Positions 51,201 to 63,372 are shown, counted from the first letter of the stretch. The stretch: DNA of 64,000 bases from Jacaranda mimosifolia (GCA_018894105.1 CM032121.1:2915507-2979506); one strand, 5' to 3'. Notes: generated from the letters alone by a model not told the origin. Program-made: numbers and translations.

Positions 51201-54200
51201 CGATTGGTATTAGTGTTCTCCAAAGTGCTGGATCCTCCTTCGTTGCACCATCTTTGAGGTAGTTTAGTATTGCCAGAAGACTTTGAACTGAAGGTGTGGC
51301 ATGATCTCACTGTCCACATTGCAAAGAACTTTTCTGTCAGATTTAGTTCTGCTTTGAGATATAATTTGTCCTCTGTTTTGCAAAGTTTAGAATTTTCATC
51401 ACTCTTAAATTTTATTGAAAATTCAGGCTGAAGCATCAAACTTAATGTAAAAAAGTTTAATGGAACGGGATCACAAATTATGGCATCTTGTTATGTCTCT
51501 TGTAAAATTTTACTTTTCTTTTCTTTTTGTGCTTTTATTGGACATATGTTCAAGTTTTATGTTGTTTTGGTAGCATTTTGTGCTATACCATGTGCTACAT
51601 ATCATTTTGCTCTTTTTTGCCTGGAGAAATTCAAGTAGGATTATCTTGGGAGTTTCAGATGATTCTTGACTACTAATCATATCTGTGATATTTGATGCTG
51701 AAGCTTTTCACTTATAGCTTTTTTCTATATGTCATTAAGTATTTCGTCTCCCTGCCCTGTTTATAGGCATTTAACAGCTTTGCTTGCACTTGGATGGAGG
51801 ACTCGTCTGACCAAACACCTACTTAAGGACTACTTGAGAAATAATGCATATTATAAGGTACTCAGTTGCCTCACATGATTTTGAACGTATAAACATGTTT
51901 TGCATTACTACCCCATAATAAATTTTATAATATCTGATGAGGATGTCCCTTTTCTCCACAAAATAATAACGAAGATCCAGATGTTTGGTAATAATTGCAT
52001 GCAACACATATTCATGTTTTGACTTAATCTGGAACTACTCCCAGTTCTAGTGGCATCTAAATCCTCTCAGGTCCAGATAGAAATCAAATTTTCATTTTTG
52101 GCCTTCTCAAAATTGATGAACTCTACAAATATTTCTCTATGAAAATCAAAAGTGGGAAATATGAATAGAAATTTTATGTGCTAATCAAACTAGAAAGGAG
52201 TAATATGGAATGATGAAGTGCTTGACTTGACAAAATTGGGCATTTTGGCTAAAATTTTTGAACTATTGTTTGTCATGGAAACAATGCATATTACAAATAG
52301 GGTACTTATTATTTAAAACTTGAGAGACCAACTTGAAAATTCGCAAATTTAACTGCTTGTGGATGTTATATAGGTTTTTCATATGTCACATGTAAATGTT
52401 GATGCGGACCAAAGACTAACTCAAGACGTGGAGAAGTTAACTACTGATTTGTCTGGGCTGGTTACTGGAATGGTAAAGCCAATTGTGGATATTTTATGGT
52501 GAGTACATGCTGGTTGCTTCTCGGTTCATTACACAATTCATGTACTTTAAAGACCTCAAATGCCTGGTTTTCAGGTTCACCTGGAGAATGAAACTTTTGA
52601 CTGGTCGAAAAGGAGTTTATATCTTATATGCTTACATACTACTAGGTTTGGGTTTTCTAAGGAGTGTTACACCTGACTTTGGCGACCTGGCAAGTCATGA
52701 ACAACAACTGGAGGGAACTTTTAGGTCATTTAACATTTGGGTGCTTTTTGTTTTCTACAATGCATTGCCTTTAAGCATCAACCTCGTTTAATACTATGTT
52801 TATTAGGTACATGCACGAAAGATTGCGCACACATGCAGAATCTGTTGCTTTTTTCGGTGGTGGTGCTAGAGAGAAAGAGGTATTGTTTTTACTACTGCAA
52901 ATTCAGTCATAGAACACCAGAATCTTTGCCAATCAGCATTTTTTCTGTTTAATTTAAATTATTTCTTTTTAAATAAAAATCTATTGCTTGCTTAATGCTC
53001 CTCCTGCTTGCAGATGATTGAATCAAGATTTAAAGAACTTCTTAATCACTCTATGTTGCTTCTTAAGAAGAAATGGCTGTTTGGTATACTAGATGACTTC
53101 ATCACAAAGCAACTTCCCAATAATGCTACATGGGGATTGAGCATGTTGTATGCCATCGAGCACAAAGGTGACAGTGCATTGTCTTCAACTCAAGGTGATG
53201 GCAATTCTGTGACATATTCATTATACTTTTCACTGTATTATTTTGTTGTATAATTTATGCGAGTAGACTAAATCCTGTTTCAGGTGACCTGGCGCATGCA
53301 TTACGATTCTTATCATCTGTTGTATCTCAAAGCTTTTTGGCTTTTGGTGATATTCTCAAGCTGCATAGAAAATTCCTTGAGCTTTCTGGTGGCATCAACC
53401 GAATTTTTGAGCTTGAAGAACTTCTGAGTGCTGCTCGACAAGGTCATCTTTATTTTCCTTTGAGAAATCTTTCTTTCTTTAAAGCGATGTTCTCTTGATG
53501 CTGAATTGATACATTTGTTCATTTTGGAATTTTCATAAGTATCTTTATTCTTGCCTATAAAATTATGTTATCCCCTGAATAATATTCTTAAGTAGGATGT
53601 GCAATCCCAATTCTTGGCAAGGTCTGAAGTCACTTCAGTTCGATAAAATATTAGATTAGCGTGTTTTACTCTTTAAGAGAACAAATTTAGTTATTTTTCT
53701 TAAGCTTAGGGCTTCAAATAGACTTCCCTAAAATCCTGCGTGGCAAGGGGTTTATTCTTACAATAGATGCACATATTATTTGGGGAAAGTTCAGGAGATA
53801 CCCTCCATTTTCCTAAATAACTTAGTTTTAATTTATAGCTCTTGGTAAAGTTTGACAGAGGTTGTCATATTCAAGGTTGTATTTGTGCAGGCCATGGTGC
53901 TGAGTCAAAACGTACAGAATTTCACTCGGACAATATTATTTCTTTCTCCAAGGTTGATATTTCTACACCAGCTCAGAAAATATTGGCTAAAGAGTTAACG
54001 TGTGATATTGTTCCTGGAAAAAGCATGCTTCTTACCGGTTTGTGGATTATCATCTACTCAATTAACATATTAAATCCCTCCACATACAGCCTGAATTTGA
54101 TTAAGTGCAGGATTTTACTAGTTCTCATTTCACAATTTTCCTTTTTCAAGGTCCAAATGGGAGTGGAAAGAGTTCCATTTTCAGAGTCCTTCGAGGTCTT

Positions 54201-55449
54201 TGGCCTGCGCTCAATGGAAGGCTCATTAAACCGCATGAACAAATTAATACTGAGACCCGTTGTCGTCTCTTCTATGTGCCTCAGCGATCGTATGCATGCT
54301 TAGGAACCCTAAGAGATCAAATTATATATCCTCTCTCCCATGAGGAAGCAGAGAAAAGGGCAGAAGTTTCCATTAAAGAAGGTAACTGCACTTTCTCTCT
54401 GACATATTTGTATCAATGATGAATCTAAATGTATTAAAAATTGCTATTTAGAGTACATGTTTTCTTCCATTTTTGTGTGTTATTTTGCTGCAACTGAGGA
54501 GCTTCAACAGGCACATGATTTATCTAGCCGCGAACATCATAGCATTTGTATAATATCTCAAACTTGTACCAATTTTTTGCTGTTTTTAAAGGTAAATAAT
54601 GGAAGACAACAAACAAGACATGGTTTCATAAACAAATCATAGGATTATTCTGTTATGTTCATTTATATTCCTGTTCGTCCTGCTAATTTTTCAGCTTCTC
54701 TTCCCCGTGTATTAATTTGTCTTGATTGCTGAATCTAGGCCGTGAATCTGGCACCAGCATTTTAGATGCACATCTGAAAACTATTCTAGAGAATGTCAAA
54801 TTACTCTATCTCTTGGAAAGAGAAGGCGGATGGGATGCTACCCAGAACTGGGATGACATCTTATCTCTTGGAGAACAACAGCGATTAGGCATGGTAAGTT
54901 CACTAACAGAATAACTCGTTTTAGGAATTTATGCAAAAAGTTACCAACATTATTTCCACCATTGTACAAGGCACGATTGTTCTTTCACAAGCCCCAGTTC
55001 GGAGTCCTTGATGAATGTACCAAGTAAGCAAAATAAACTCCAAATCTTTGAACTCCTTTTCTTTACGAGTTGAACAAAGCATTCATCTTTGGTATTACCC
55101 TTTCTTTCCTTCTATTTCATCTACAGTGCTACTAGTGTTGATGTTGAAGAGCACCTTTACAGGCTTGCAAGTAACTTAGGGATCACAGTCATAACATCCT
55201 CACAGGTAGGTACATAGAGCGGTTGGTTGGCTGATTATGCAATGCACTTTTGTCTTTCAACCTTTTACACATTCCTTCTAAAATCCTAGGTTTACTATTT
55301 AGTAATTTAGACCTCCAAATATGTGAAAATCTTATACATATATATATACACATATATTGCAGCGTCCTGCTTTGATACCATTCCACTCGGTGGAGTTGAG
55401 GTTAATTGATGGTGAAGGTAAATGGGAGCTCCGCACAATTGAGCTGTGA
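42201..55449 (+). CDS. ABCD1: Peroxisomal ABC transporter ABCD1 (PXA1/CTS/PED3), 25 exons
   Basis: Full-size ABC transporter of the peroxisomal membrane; in plants it imports fatty acids/acyl-CoAs and precursors of jasmonate and auxin for beta-oxidation. Exons: 42201-42262, 43361-43643, 43974-44198, 45841-46038, 46662-47116, 48123-48258, 48334-48412, 48806-49044, 49145-49449, 49525-49636, 49727-49885, 50980-51079, 51150-51258, 51767-51857, 52374-52498, 52575-52724, 52807-52879, 53014-53194, 53284-53442, 53891-54037, 54151-54381, 54739-54893, 54971-55023, 55127-55205, 55363-55449. All GT-AG and in frame; 1330 residues, close to Arabidopsis. Start [15 protein letters not shown] is the family N-terminus. 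Each half has a membrane domain with an EAA-like region ([22 protein letters not shown]) and a nucleotide-binding domain: Walker A 480-488 and 1130-1138 (GPNGSGKSS), signature [10 protein letters not shown] ending 590 and 1257, catalytic Glu606 and Glu1273. The H-loop is His635 in half 1 but Gln1302 in half 2. Confidence 0.97.
44805..44896 (-). mobile_element. Probable tRNA-derived SINE remnant in ABCD1 intron 3
   Basis: On the - strand the stretch has a box A-like TAGTTCAATATTG and, about 35 bp on, a good box B GGTTCAAGTCT, ending in a short A-rich tail. This spacing is that of tRNA-derived SINEs. No target duplication could be found. It differs from the 24213 SINE family. Confidence 0.45.
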
Positions 55450-57030
55450 GTTACTGATTCTACTTCATTTTTGTCTTGCACCATACCCGACGCATATGGT
55501 ACTTGGTATCAACCATAACCGCGTTTCTATCCCAAGAAGCTGTTGAAAAGGTGACTGTTCTCCCAACTTGAGCAATATCGGAGAATATGCAATCAAACCC
55601 TTTTCGTCCGCTTAGCCTTATTTCCTTTGGGGGATTTTAGTGATAAGTTCTATAAGAATTGGATGATTCTATTTGGTCAAATTATTAGCGCATTATATAC
55701 ACACATATATATGTATAAAGTTTTCTTTTTCTCATTTTGTGGTTCATTTGGGGAAGGGGGTATGTGGTGCAGAAATGCTAGAATGCTGAAACTATGTATA
55801 TGTGGCACAATTGTTAACCATTGGTTCTCTCTTTTCTGCTGTGGTATTTCATAAGCAATAATCTTGACTAGGCTTTCTCTATGATAAAGTGGTTACTGTC
55901 TAAATGCCTTGTGTATCCTTTTATTTATATATTTATTTTGATTTGGTGTTTCTTTCCTTTTGGTTAAGTAGGATACCCACTTGGGCAGCATTTTATTTGC
56001 TGTGTTTATCAATGTTTTTCTTCCCACTCTTTTTGTGACCAATTGTTTTGAACGTAGGGTTCCACTTCCATCCTTGGTGAATTAAGATTGTTAGGGTTTC
56101 AATAAAACTTTTCAATACTTAAATTAACAAGAATCTTGAGGAAGTTTTTAGGTTGTATTAAAATTCGGAGTTAAGATTGACTTCTATTCAAATGAAAAAT
56201 TTATTGAACTTATGATTTTTATGCTTGACTTGACACCTTTTTTTTTTTTTTTTTTTTCTTAACTTTTTTGTTGCTTGCTTAAATTTTTAAAAAATGATGA
56301 TCATTGTCTCGTAATTTTAGTTTTTTTAATGGGATTTCAACACTTATGCATCCTCTATATTGAATCTATCGTTAATATATATATATATATATATCTTTAT
56401 GATAATCAAACTCCATTCTATTTTTTACTTTGCCTTATCATTTCTCTAACTATTTGAAATCATACTTTTAGAAAGTTACAAAAATTTTAATCATTCATTT
56501 AAATATAAGCTATCTTAACGGATATGTAAATCTTTGCATGTATTATTTACATGCATGATTATATTATAAATTGAAACATATAAATAGTAATATGTAATTT
56601 GACAATCTATAATTCTATTTAAATAATATATATTCACTTGGATGGCATATGACAAACCAAAAGGTTTATTAATTCCTTCTAAGTATGGTAATCATAGTTC
56701 ATGATCAATGGCAAATATGAAGGCAATTACATTGTACTAACTCAAAACTTGCTCTAAAGGTCGTTTTAGAGGATTTGAACCCTTCAAGAAGCCCAAGAGT
56801 TTATATTATTAATTGAATAGAATCTATCAATAAGATTAGAAAAAGTTGGATGATTCAATTTTGTTGTGCACTTAAAAGTTATAGCATTATATTAATATAT
56901 TATATTAAATTTAGAGCTAAATCATTCTTGGCTGGTGATTTCCATCCATAATCTCCACTTAGTGGATAAGTTTAAGAGTGTCGCTTCCTAAAAAATAGCA
57001 CTTTCCTGCCCACTCTCCAAGCTAAGCATC
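55450..57030. other. ABCD1 3' flank and intergenic sequence
   Basis: Contains the presumed ABCD1 3' UTR and AT-rich sequence with a T-run near 56238-56258 and a (TA)n block near 56376-56395. No other gene seen. Confidence 0.55.
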
Positions 57031-57037
57031 TATAAAT
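57031..57037 (+). promoter_or_regulatory. Candidate TATA box of the C2-like gene
   Basis: TATAAAT in the context GCATCTATAAATACC, a good plant TATA match, with CT-rich sequence starting about 45 bp downstream. The resulting leader of about 400 nt is long but possible; a closer TA-rich block near 57417-57427 is an alternative. Confidence 0.4.
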
Positions 57038-57072
57038 ACCTCTCCATCTTATGATCACTTCATCCTTCACCC

Positions 57073-57077
<5 letters not shown>

Positions 57078-57120
<43 letters not shown>

Positions 57121-57137
57121 CACACACACACACACAG

Positions 57138-57164
<27 letters not shown>
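57078..57164. repeat. Composite microsatellite (CT)n(CA)n(TA)n
   Basis: About 40 bp of CT, then about 16 bp of CA, then about 25 bp of TA, with little between. It lies between the candidate TATA box and the C2-like gene, probably inside the transcribed leader. Confidence 0.9.
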
Positions 57165-57168
<4 letters not shown>

Positions 57169-57472
57169 GTGCAAAGGTTTTTTAAATTAATTATTGAGTA
57201 CAAATGCAAAAGAGAGCATGATTGCATGAAAGTTTCGTGGTTGCAAAGGTTTCTTGAATTTATCCTTGAATGCAAAGATATATAGAAGGGAGTTTGACTA
57301 CAAAAAAGTATTATGTGGAACAGAGATTGATCTTTCGGTGCAAAGACAGTAGAGAGCTTGACTACAAGATCCACCCATCAAGCAGGAACGAAAGTCAACA
57401 TCCTTTGTAATCCAACTATATATATATCTCTCTCCCTCACACACACACACACAAAATACACACCCTTTTTCA

Positions 57473-58078
57473 ATGTATCCTCAGAGTCATGATTCTTCTT
57501 CTCTCAGCTGTGAACTGAGAATCATAAAAGCCAAGAACATAGATATCAAATCATCTGGGAAACTATTTGTTAGATGCTATCTTTCTTCAGGAAACAACTC
57601 AAGAGTAAGGCTAGACACCCAAGAAAAAATCATCTCATCAGAATCTGATAACTTGATCACTTGGAACCAGACTTTCTCTTTAGACTGCTTCGGCAGCCAA
57701 GAATCCATCAAATGGCTCAAACAGGGAACCCTAACTTTCGAGCTCAGGTGGAAAAGCAGCACAGCTGCACCATTCATTGGGATACTTCAGGGCTCAAAAC
57801 TTATAGGTAGAGCTGAGGTTCCATGGGAAAACTTCATCGATTTGTCGTCAAATATGAAGATTGAGAGATGGGTTAATATGATCCCACAAAGTGGACGTCT
57901 GCATGATGATGTCAAGAAGCCTGCAGTTCATATGGCGATGAAAATTCAAGAATATTCTGATCATAAGGCAATAGAAAGAAAGAAAATTGATGAAGGAAAG
58001 TGGAAAGAGTGCTGTGGCTGCAACTCTTGTGTAGATTATGAATTTTTTGCCATTGAAGCTGCTTTAGAAGCACTCTAG
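57473..58078 (+). CDS. Small C2-domain-like protein
   Basis: 201-residue intronless gene, ATG 57473 to TAG. The first ~140 residues look like a plant C2 fold: CELRIIKAKNIDIKSSGKLFVRCYLSS is the usual first strands of plant C2 proteins, followed by a W-N-Q-T-F-S-L strand and a FELRW strand. The loop that normally carries Ca2+-binding aspartates is Ser/Gly-rich here, so calcium binding is doubtful. The C-terminus is basic and then Cys-rich (ECCGCNSCVDYEF) and ends EAALEAL. C2 proteins usually bind membranes or protein partners; the specific role here is unknown. No signal peptide or membrane segment. A CTT repeat follows the stop codon. Confidence 0.7.
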   Translation: MYPQSHDSSSLSCELRIIKAKNIDIKSSGKLFVRCYLSSGNNSRVRLDTQEKIISSESDNLITWNQTFSLDCFGSQESIKWLKQGTLTFELRWKSSTAAPFIGILQGSKLIGRAEVPWENFIDLSSNMKIERWVNMIPQSGRLHDDVKKPAVHMAMKIQEYSDHKAIERKKIDEGKWKECCGCNSCVDYEFFAIEAALEAL

Positions 58079-60396
58079 ATGCTTCTTCTTCTTCTTCTTC
58101 TTCTTTTTTTGAATGCATTAGGGTTGGTTCAAAGAGGTTTCATTGTATTCAGAAAAATTTCCTCCTAAGTGAACCGTATTCATGCATTATATCCTTTAGT
58201 TATATTTTTTCTTGCATTTAGTTGACTTTGAAAACCTTGGAATATATATATATATATATATATACACGAATATATAAGTTGAATGAAAACAATTTTTTTC
58301 TGACATAATGATTTTTAAAGGTTTAATAGTGATAATAATCATACTTAATTTTCATTACTGAAATTTAACAGCAAGAAAGATTTTGTTGTAAGTTATAATG
58401 ACAATTTTATTGTCATTATACACGTGTCATCGTTGATTGTTAATAGTGATAATTATATAAAAATGGATTCTTTAATTATTTATGTATATCACATTTATGT
58501 GACATACATGAGTTGTTGAAATGAGAAAAAAAAATAAAAAATTGTCATGCTACCTTCAAAATAAAATGTTAATATAATGTCTAAGCTTGAGTTTTAATTC
58601 AAATATGATCCATAGAATATTATAATCCTTAGTTGGGACTCAGCTTCTAACACTTCTGCAATATGTAATTTTGCTTACATAATCCAAATTTAAATTTAGA
58701 AACACTATTGTTTCCAAATAAAAATTTGACTTTCCCAAAGCAACTAGCTCTACTTCTTATCTAACACCTTTTTTTTTTTTTTTTTTGGTTTTATTTTTTT
58801 CTTGTATAGAGAATAATTACCTATTATGGCACTCGAACCCATAATCGATCTGTTTGCAAATATGAAAGCTTACCATCGAATTACTTATTAAAATTAATTT
58901 AAATAATCAAAAGACGTTGTTGGAATCAATTTATCAAATGATTTTAGCCATTTTATTGTGCCTTTCCAAGTGTCAAACTTGAGTCAAACTAAATTGGCTT
59001 TAATCAGCCAAATCAACTCAAAAAATTTATCCTTATTTGTCTTGTGAAACTCAATCATGTGCACCATTAACTATATACTAATTTGTTAATATATTATGGA
59101 GATCATTACCATCATATTTTAACCTAATTAATGCTTTCCACCTCAAACGATGTAAATCGTGGTAACAATTTTGCTAGAAGCATATTGATTAAAAAGCTAA
59201 TCACTAAGCAAAGTAAAGCAATACTTGATTTCAAGTTTATCTTTAATGACATATACTACAATATTTAGACTAATCGACATAAGGCCTATTAGGAAATATT
59301 AGTTTTGGAGTATTTAAAAGTCAAATATTAGATATACCAATAATTATCAACGGTCTATCATTATAAATATGCCACTAATTATCAATAATAATAATTTAAA
59401 TATTAATTTGTATTAGTATTAAGCCATAATGTGATAAAACAATAATATTGTCGCTTAAAAAATATTGTGGTGACAAAATAAAAATTATTGTTACTTAATA
59501 TATGTATTGGTGACAATTTTTGTGTTGTCACTCATCCTTTTTGGTATTAATATTATACTTTTTTTGCAGTGCTTGCAAGATAATATTGATCTCAAATTAA
59601 CAATATATAGTATTAAAAGCCATGGTTTCTAATTCCTTTAAAAAATTAAAAATTAAGTCGGATTATTAATTAGTTTAGAATTTATCCTTAAGTTTAACCA
59701 TATATAAGAATTTTTTAGGCTAACAAAATATGGGGTTCGTATTGGAGCAAGGACTCAAAAGAAACTTGGACTTTTATTACTTGGATTGAATTCATATTTA
59801 TTTACTTACTCGACCAAATATAAAATTAAAGTGTACAAACTCAGCCATTGTATATGACCGCTATCAAAATTCTTATAATTTGGATATACTATTTTGGAGT
59901 CAATTTAAACTTGATTTAATTGATTTCAACTAGTTATGTGTGTGTATTTATTTTATTATTTATCTTTTACTTATTCTTTTCCTTAGAGTATAAATGTACA
60001 TATGTAGTTGGTGGCTACTTTATTTATTTGGTAAATTGGTGGGTAATTTAATTACAAATCAATTCGATGGTCCCATAAGGACATTGAATGGAATCTATCA
60101 AGGACCATATATATTGATAATGGAAATAATTCCAAGTAGGTCTACTCCACCAAACTACTCTACCCCAAGTTTTATTTATTTATTTGGATCATCATAAGGA
60201 CCATCTTACGAGGATTGATAGCTTCATGTAAGGAAAAAATAAATAAATGCAATATAGTAGTGTTACTATCTTTGAGGTATGATAATAATTATTATATTTT
60301 CATAACAACAAAATTCGATGCAGTTTTAATTAATGTTTGATAAATTTCAACACGAAACAAGAGATGCATACACTTGACTATTCTAGGCAAAATTTA
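58079..60396. other. Intergenic, no gene seen
   Basis: AT-rich, with (CTT)n directly after the C2-like gene, (TA)n near 58243-58263 and a T-run near 58768-58786. A tRNA-like box B patch (GGGTTCGAGTGCC on the - strand, near 58825-58845) may be a decayed SINE. Confidence 0.5.
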
Positions 60397-60781
60397 GAGG
60401 GTATTTGGGTGGGCTTATAAACTCTTAAACGTATTTATAAAATGTTTGAGAGCTTATAAGATGTTAAAAAAATATTTAGTAATTTATTTGAAAAAGAACT
60501 TATAAGCTCATAAAATAGGATGCTATGAGCTTATAAACTCTTTTAAAAAAATAAAAAAAATCTCAACTTATTTTTAAAATTTTAACAAGTTACCTTAATT
60601 TAATTATATTAATTACAAAATTGACATTACTAATATCTTACAATTTTTAGGATCTTATTTTATCCAAATATTTTAAAAACTTATTTTCAAAAAAAGATCT
60701 AACATCTTATAAGTTCCAAAAATATCTTATAAAATGTAAAAATTTATAAGACCTTTTAAATAAGTTTAACTAAACACCCTC
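60397..60781. mobile_element. MITE, TATAAG-rich family (copy 3, best preserved)
   Basis: Left end GAGGGTATTTGGGTGGGCTT, inverted right end GAGGGTGTTTAGTTAAACTT, flanked by TTA on both sides (60394-60396 and 60782-60784). 385 bp, with many CTTATAA/TTATAAG words, no transposase. The TTA duplication points to PIF/Harbinger (Tourist) mobilisation. Confidence 0.75.
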
Positions 60782-61216
60782 TTAGCAACCTATTATATAT
60801 TGACTTGAAATTCTCAATTTCAACGTATATTTATGATATTCATTTAAAATCTAAAATATATCAAAATTATTTATAAATGTCAACTGGATATTATACAAAT
60901 AAAATAATAAAAACATGAACGAATTTGCAAAATACTAATTATTATTGAATAATTATCTCTAAGATGTGTCATAATCATAAACTAAATAATTTATTGATAC
61001 ATATAAAATAAATTCTTACATAACTTAATTAAAAATAAGTACAAACACACAACACATAATCATAACATCAAACTAAACTATATTTTTATCACTAACTTTT
61101 TTTTTAATATTTACTCACAATGTTTATTTATTCATATATTGCTCTCTTTCTTATAATTATTATATAACTATCTTCTGAATTTTGAAACCTTTTAAACATA
61201 TATATTTTTTTTCAAT

Positions 61217-61308
61217 AGCATAAGTTTCCCACATAATATGAGAGATCAGGAATTTGAGTCCAATCGAGCCCATGTGCGTGCTTGTATATAAAAAAAAAAA
61301 AAAAAATC
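61217..61308 (+). mobile_element. 5'-truncated SINE, same family as 24213
   Basis: Matches the body of the 24213 SINE from just after box A: GTTTCCCACATAATATGAGA, then AGGAATTTGAGTCC (box B) and CCCATGTGCGTGCTTGTATA, ending in a run of A. The head is missing and the target duplication is not visible. Confidence 0.6.
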
Positions 61309-61336
61309 TTCTCTTTTATACTCATTTGTTCTCAAC

Positions 61337-62107
61337 TAGGGGTGGCAATTTTCAACACAACACAATAACACGACACGAACCGAAATGATATTATTGGGTT
61401 TGGGTTGGAGGATATTGGGTTGGGTCAACCCGATAAGCAACACGAAAATTATGGGTTGGGTTTTGGGTTACCCAATAACAACTCGATAACACGATAATAA
61501 CCCTATTTTTTTTGCATTTTTAAGTAATGACTTGTTATTTTTGAACAGTTTAACTTTAGATTGATTTGTAAGAATGAATGATTATTATTTACTATGTAAA
61601 TCATGACTACTTGGTAATGTTGGAATGATTATTAATCATTGAATGTGATGAATTATATTTATTTGCTGGAATTCGACTTCATTGCTATTAAAATTAAGTT
61701 GTGCAAACCTTTGGTTTAACATTAAAATTTGTAGATTATTGATGTGTAGAGGAAATTAAATAAAATCCAATTATCAAATTGCTCTGTGGTACAAAAGTTG
61801 GGTTGCTAGAGTATAATATTGACTTTTTCTAAACTTTTTGTATAAGTTGACTCTTCTCAAATCTTGGCATAAATTGATTATTTTATCAAGATTCTAGTTG
61901 AACATAAAATGCATAGGTTTTTTAGATGAATTATTAATGAAAAATAATCATATGTTGAAATGGGTTGGATTCGGATTGACACGAAAATTTTTAGGTTGAA
62001 TTCGGATTGAGGCTTATTGGGTTGAGTGATTATTGGATTGAGTTCGAATTAAATAAAATTTTGTGATATCCCCACCTTAATCCGACACGACACGATTGCC
62101 ACCCCTA
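61337..62107. mobile_element. Non-autonomous hAT-type DNA transposon (copy 4)
   Basis: Ends TAGGGGTGGCAATTTTCAAC and, inwards from the right, TAGGGGTGGCAATCGTGTCG. Flanks TTCTCAAC (61329-61336) and TCCTCAAC (62108-62115) match at 7 of 8 bases. 771 bp with ACACGACACGA-type sub-terminal words and GGTTGGGTT repeats; no transposase. Confidence 0.82.
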
Positions 62108-63372
62108 TCCTCAACCTGAACCACATGTGGCATTTTTCCTTGGGCATAAAAAATCGTCAATCACATCGAACCCGATTATAGAAGATCTTGATTGGACCAG
62201 AATGGGAAAAGTAATATTGTCACATGGGCACTGTGACCACGCTTTTAACCAAACAACCTTAACAAAGGGTCAACTCTGCCTGAATCGATCTGGATTTGGT
62301 CCGAATTATCAGCACAAACATATCTACTACTATAAAAAAGAAAACAATAATTTTTTGAATTCTTGGATAATGATAATCCTCAAATTCAAATTTGAACTTC
62401 ATCTCATTTTTAGTGCCTACTATATTTTTTTAGGCTTCTTCAATATTTTTTTGATTAGTTTTGTCTCGTACATATTTTTTATTTAATATTAACACTCGAT
62501 GTGTATGCTGAAATTTTATAGTATTGAATATATAAAATATTTATTTATTTTTTAATGTAATGTGATAATTCTTTGATAATTTCAATATATTATTTGATTT
62601 TAAGATACATCTAAGAAGAAAGTTAAGATAAAGTAAAATAATTGATGGAAAAAAATAAATAATTAAATAAGAAAAAAGGTAGGTAGAATAGAGATGAGAG
62701 AAAGAACTACATATTACTATTTTTTTTAATAGCATTAATTTTGAGAACTCATATGAAAAGATATCAATAAGTCTTAGACCCATTTGTCTCATTTTCAAAT
62801 TTATTTTCACACATTTTTACTATATATTTAGAAATAACTTATCAATAGCCTTTTACTAATTCACCAAAATAATCAAACAGTCATTTAGTGCTTTATATAT
62901 AATATAAATGAATATATATAACATTAATGTTAAGTAGTTCAAATATTGAAAATTAAAATAAAAAAACAAAAATATTTTAGTTATTATTCTAAAGATTTTA
63001 ATTTATATTTAATTACTAGTTTAATTTATATAATGATATCTGGGTTCATTTGGATAAATATGAATAACGTATATATTTTTTTGAAGTTTGAAAATGATAC
63101 ATCTAATATCATGAAGACAAAGTGTAATTTAATCAAAGCTTAAGTATACTCAAAATTATATATATATGTATGTATATTTCAATTTTCACTAAAAATATCC
63201 AATCCAAATACGAATTTTAATACTACATTTGATATTAAACTTCATGGGGTATAATAGTAAATATACCTTCTTCAATCCAAAAATCCAAATGCCAAACATG
63301 GTATAAAGCTAGACTATGTACTTTAAAGTTCAAAAAAGAAAGACAGCTAAACTCTACCAGCACCAGAGAAGA
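62108..63372. other. Intergenic and promoter region of the DUF4057 gene
   Basis: AT-rich. The 119-codon + frame at 62127-62486 has no recognisable product and a tail of AT-rich translation. The leader of the next gene probably begins near 63300. Confidence 0.5.

Noticed and set aside
57060..57374. 104-codon - strand frame
   Set aside because: It translates the composite microsatellite (YIYIYI, CVCVC, ERERER) and is antisense to the C2-like gene leader.
61337..62107. First read as a TA-duplicating mariner/Stowaway element or one with 10-12-bp duplications
   Set aside because: Once TA is placed inside the terminal repeat (TAGGG...), the flanks become 8-bp repeats in all four family members, which fits hAT better.
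62127..62486. 119-codon + strand frame
   Set aside because: The first part looks mildly protein-like, but there is no recognisable motif, the second half is AT-rich noise, and it begins at the edge of a transposon.
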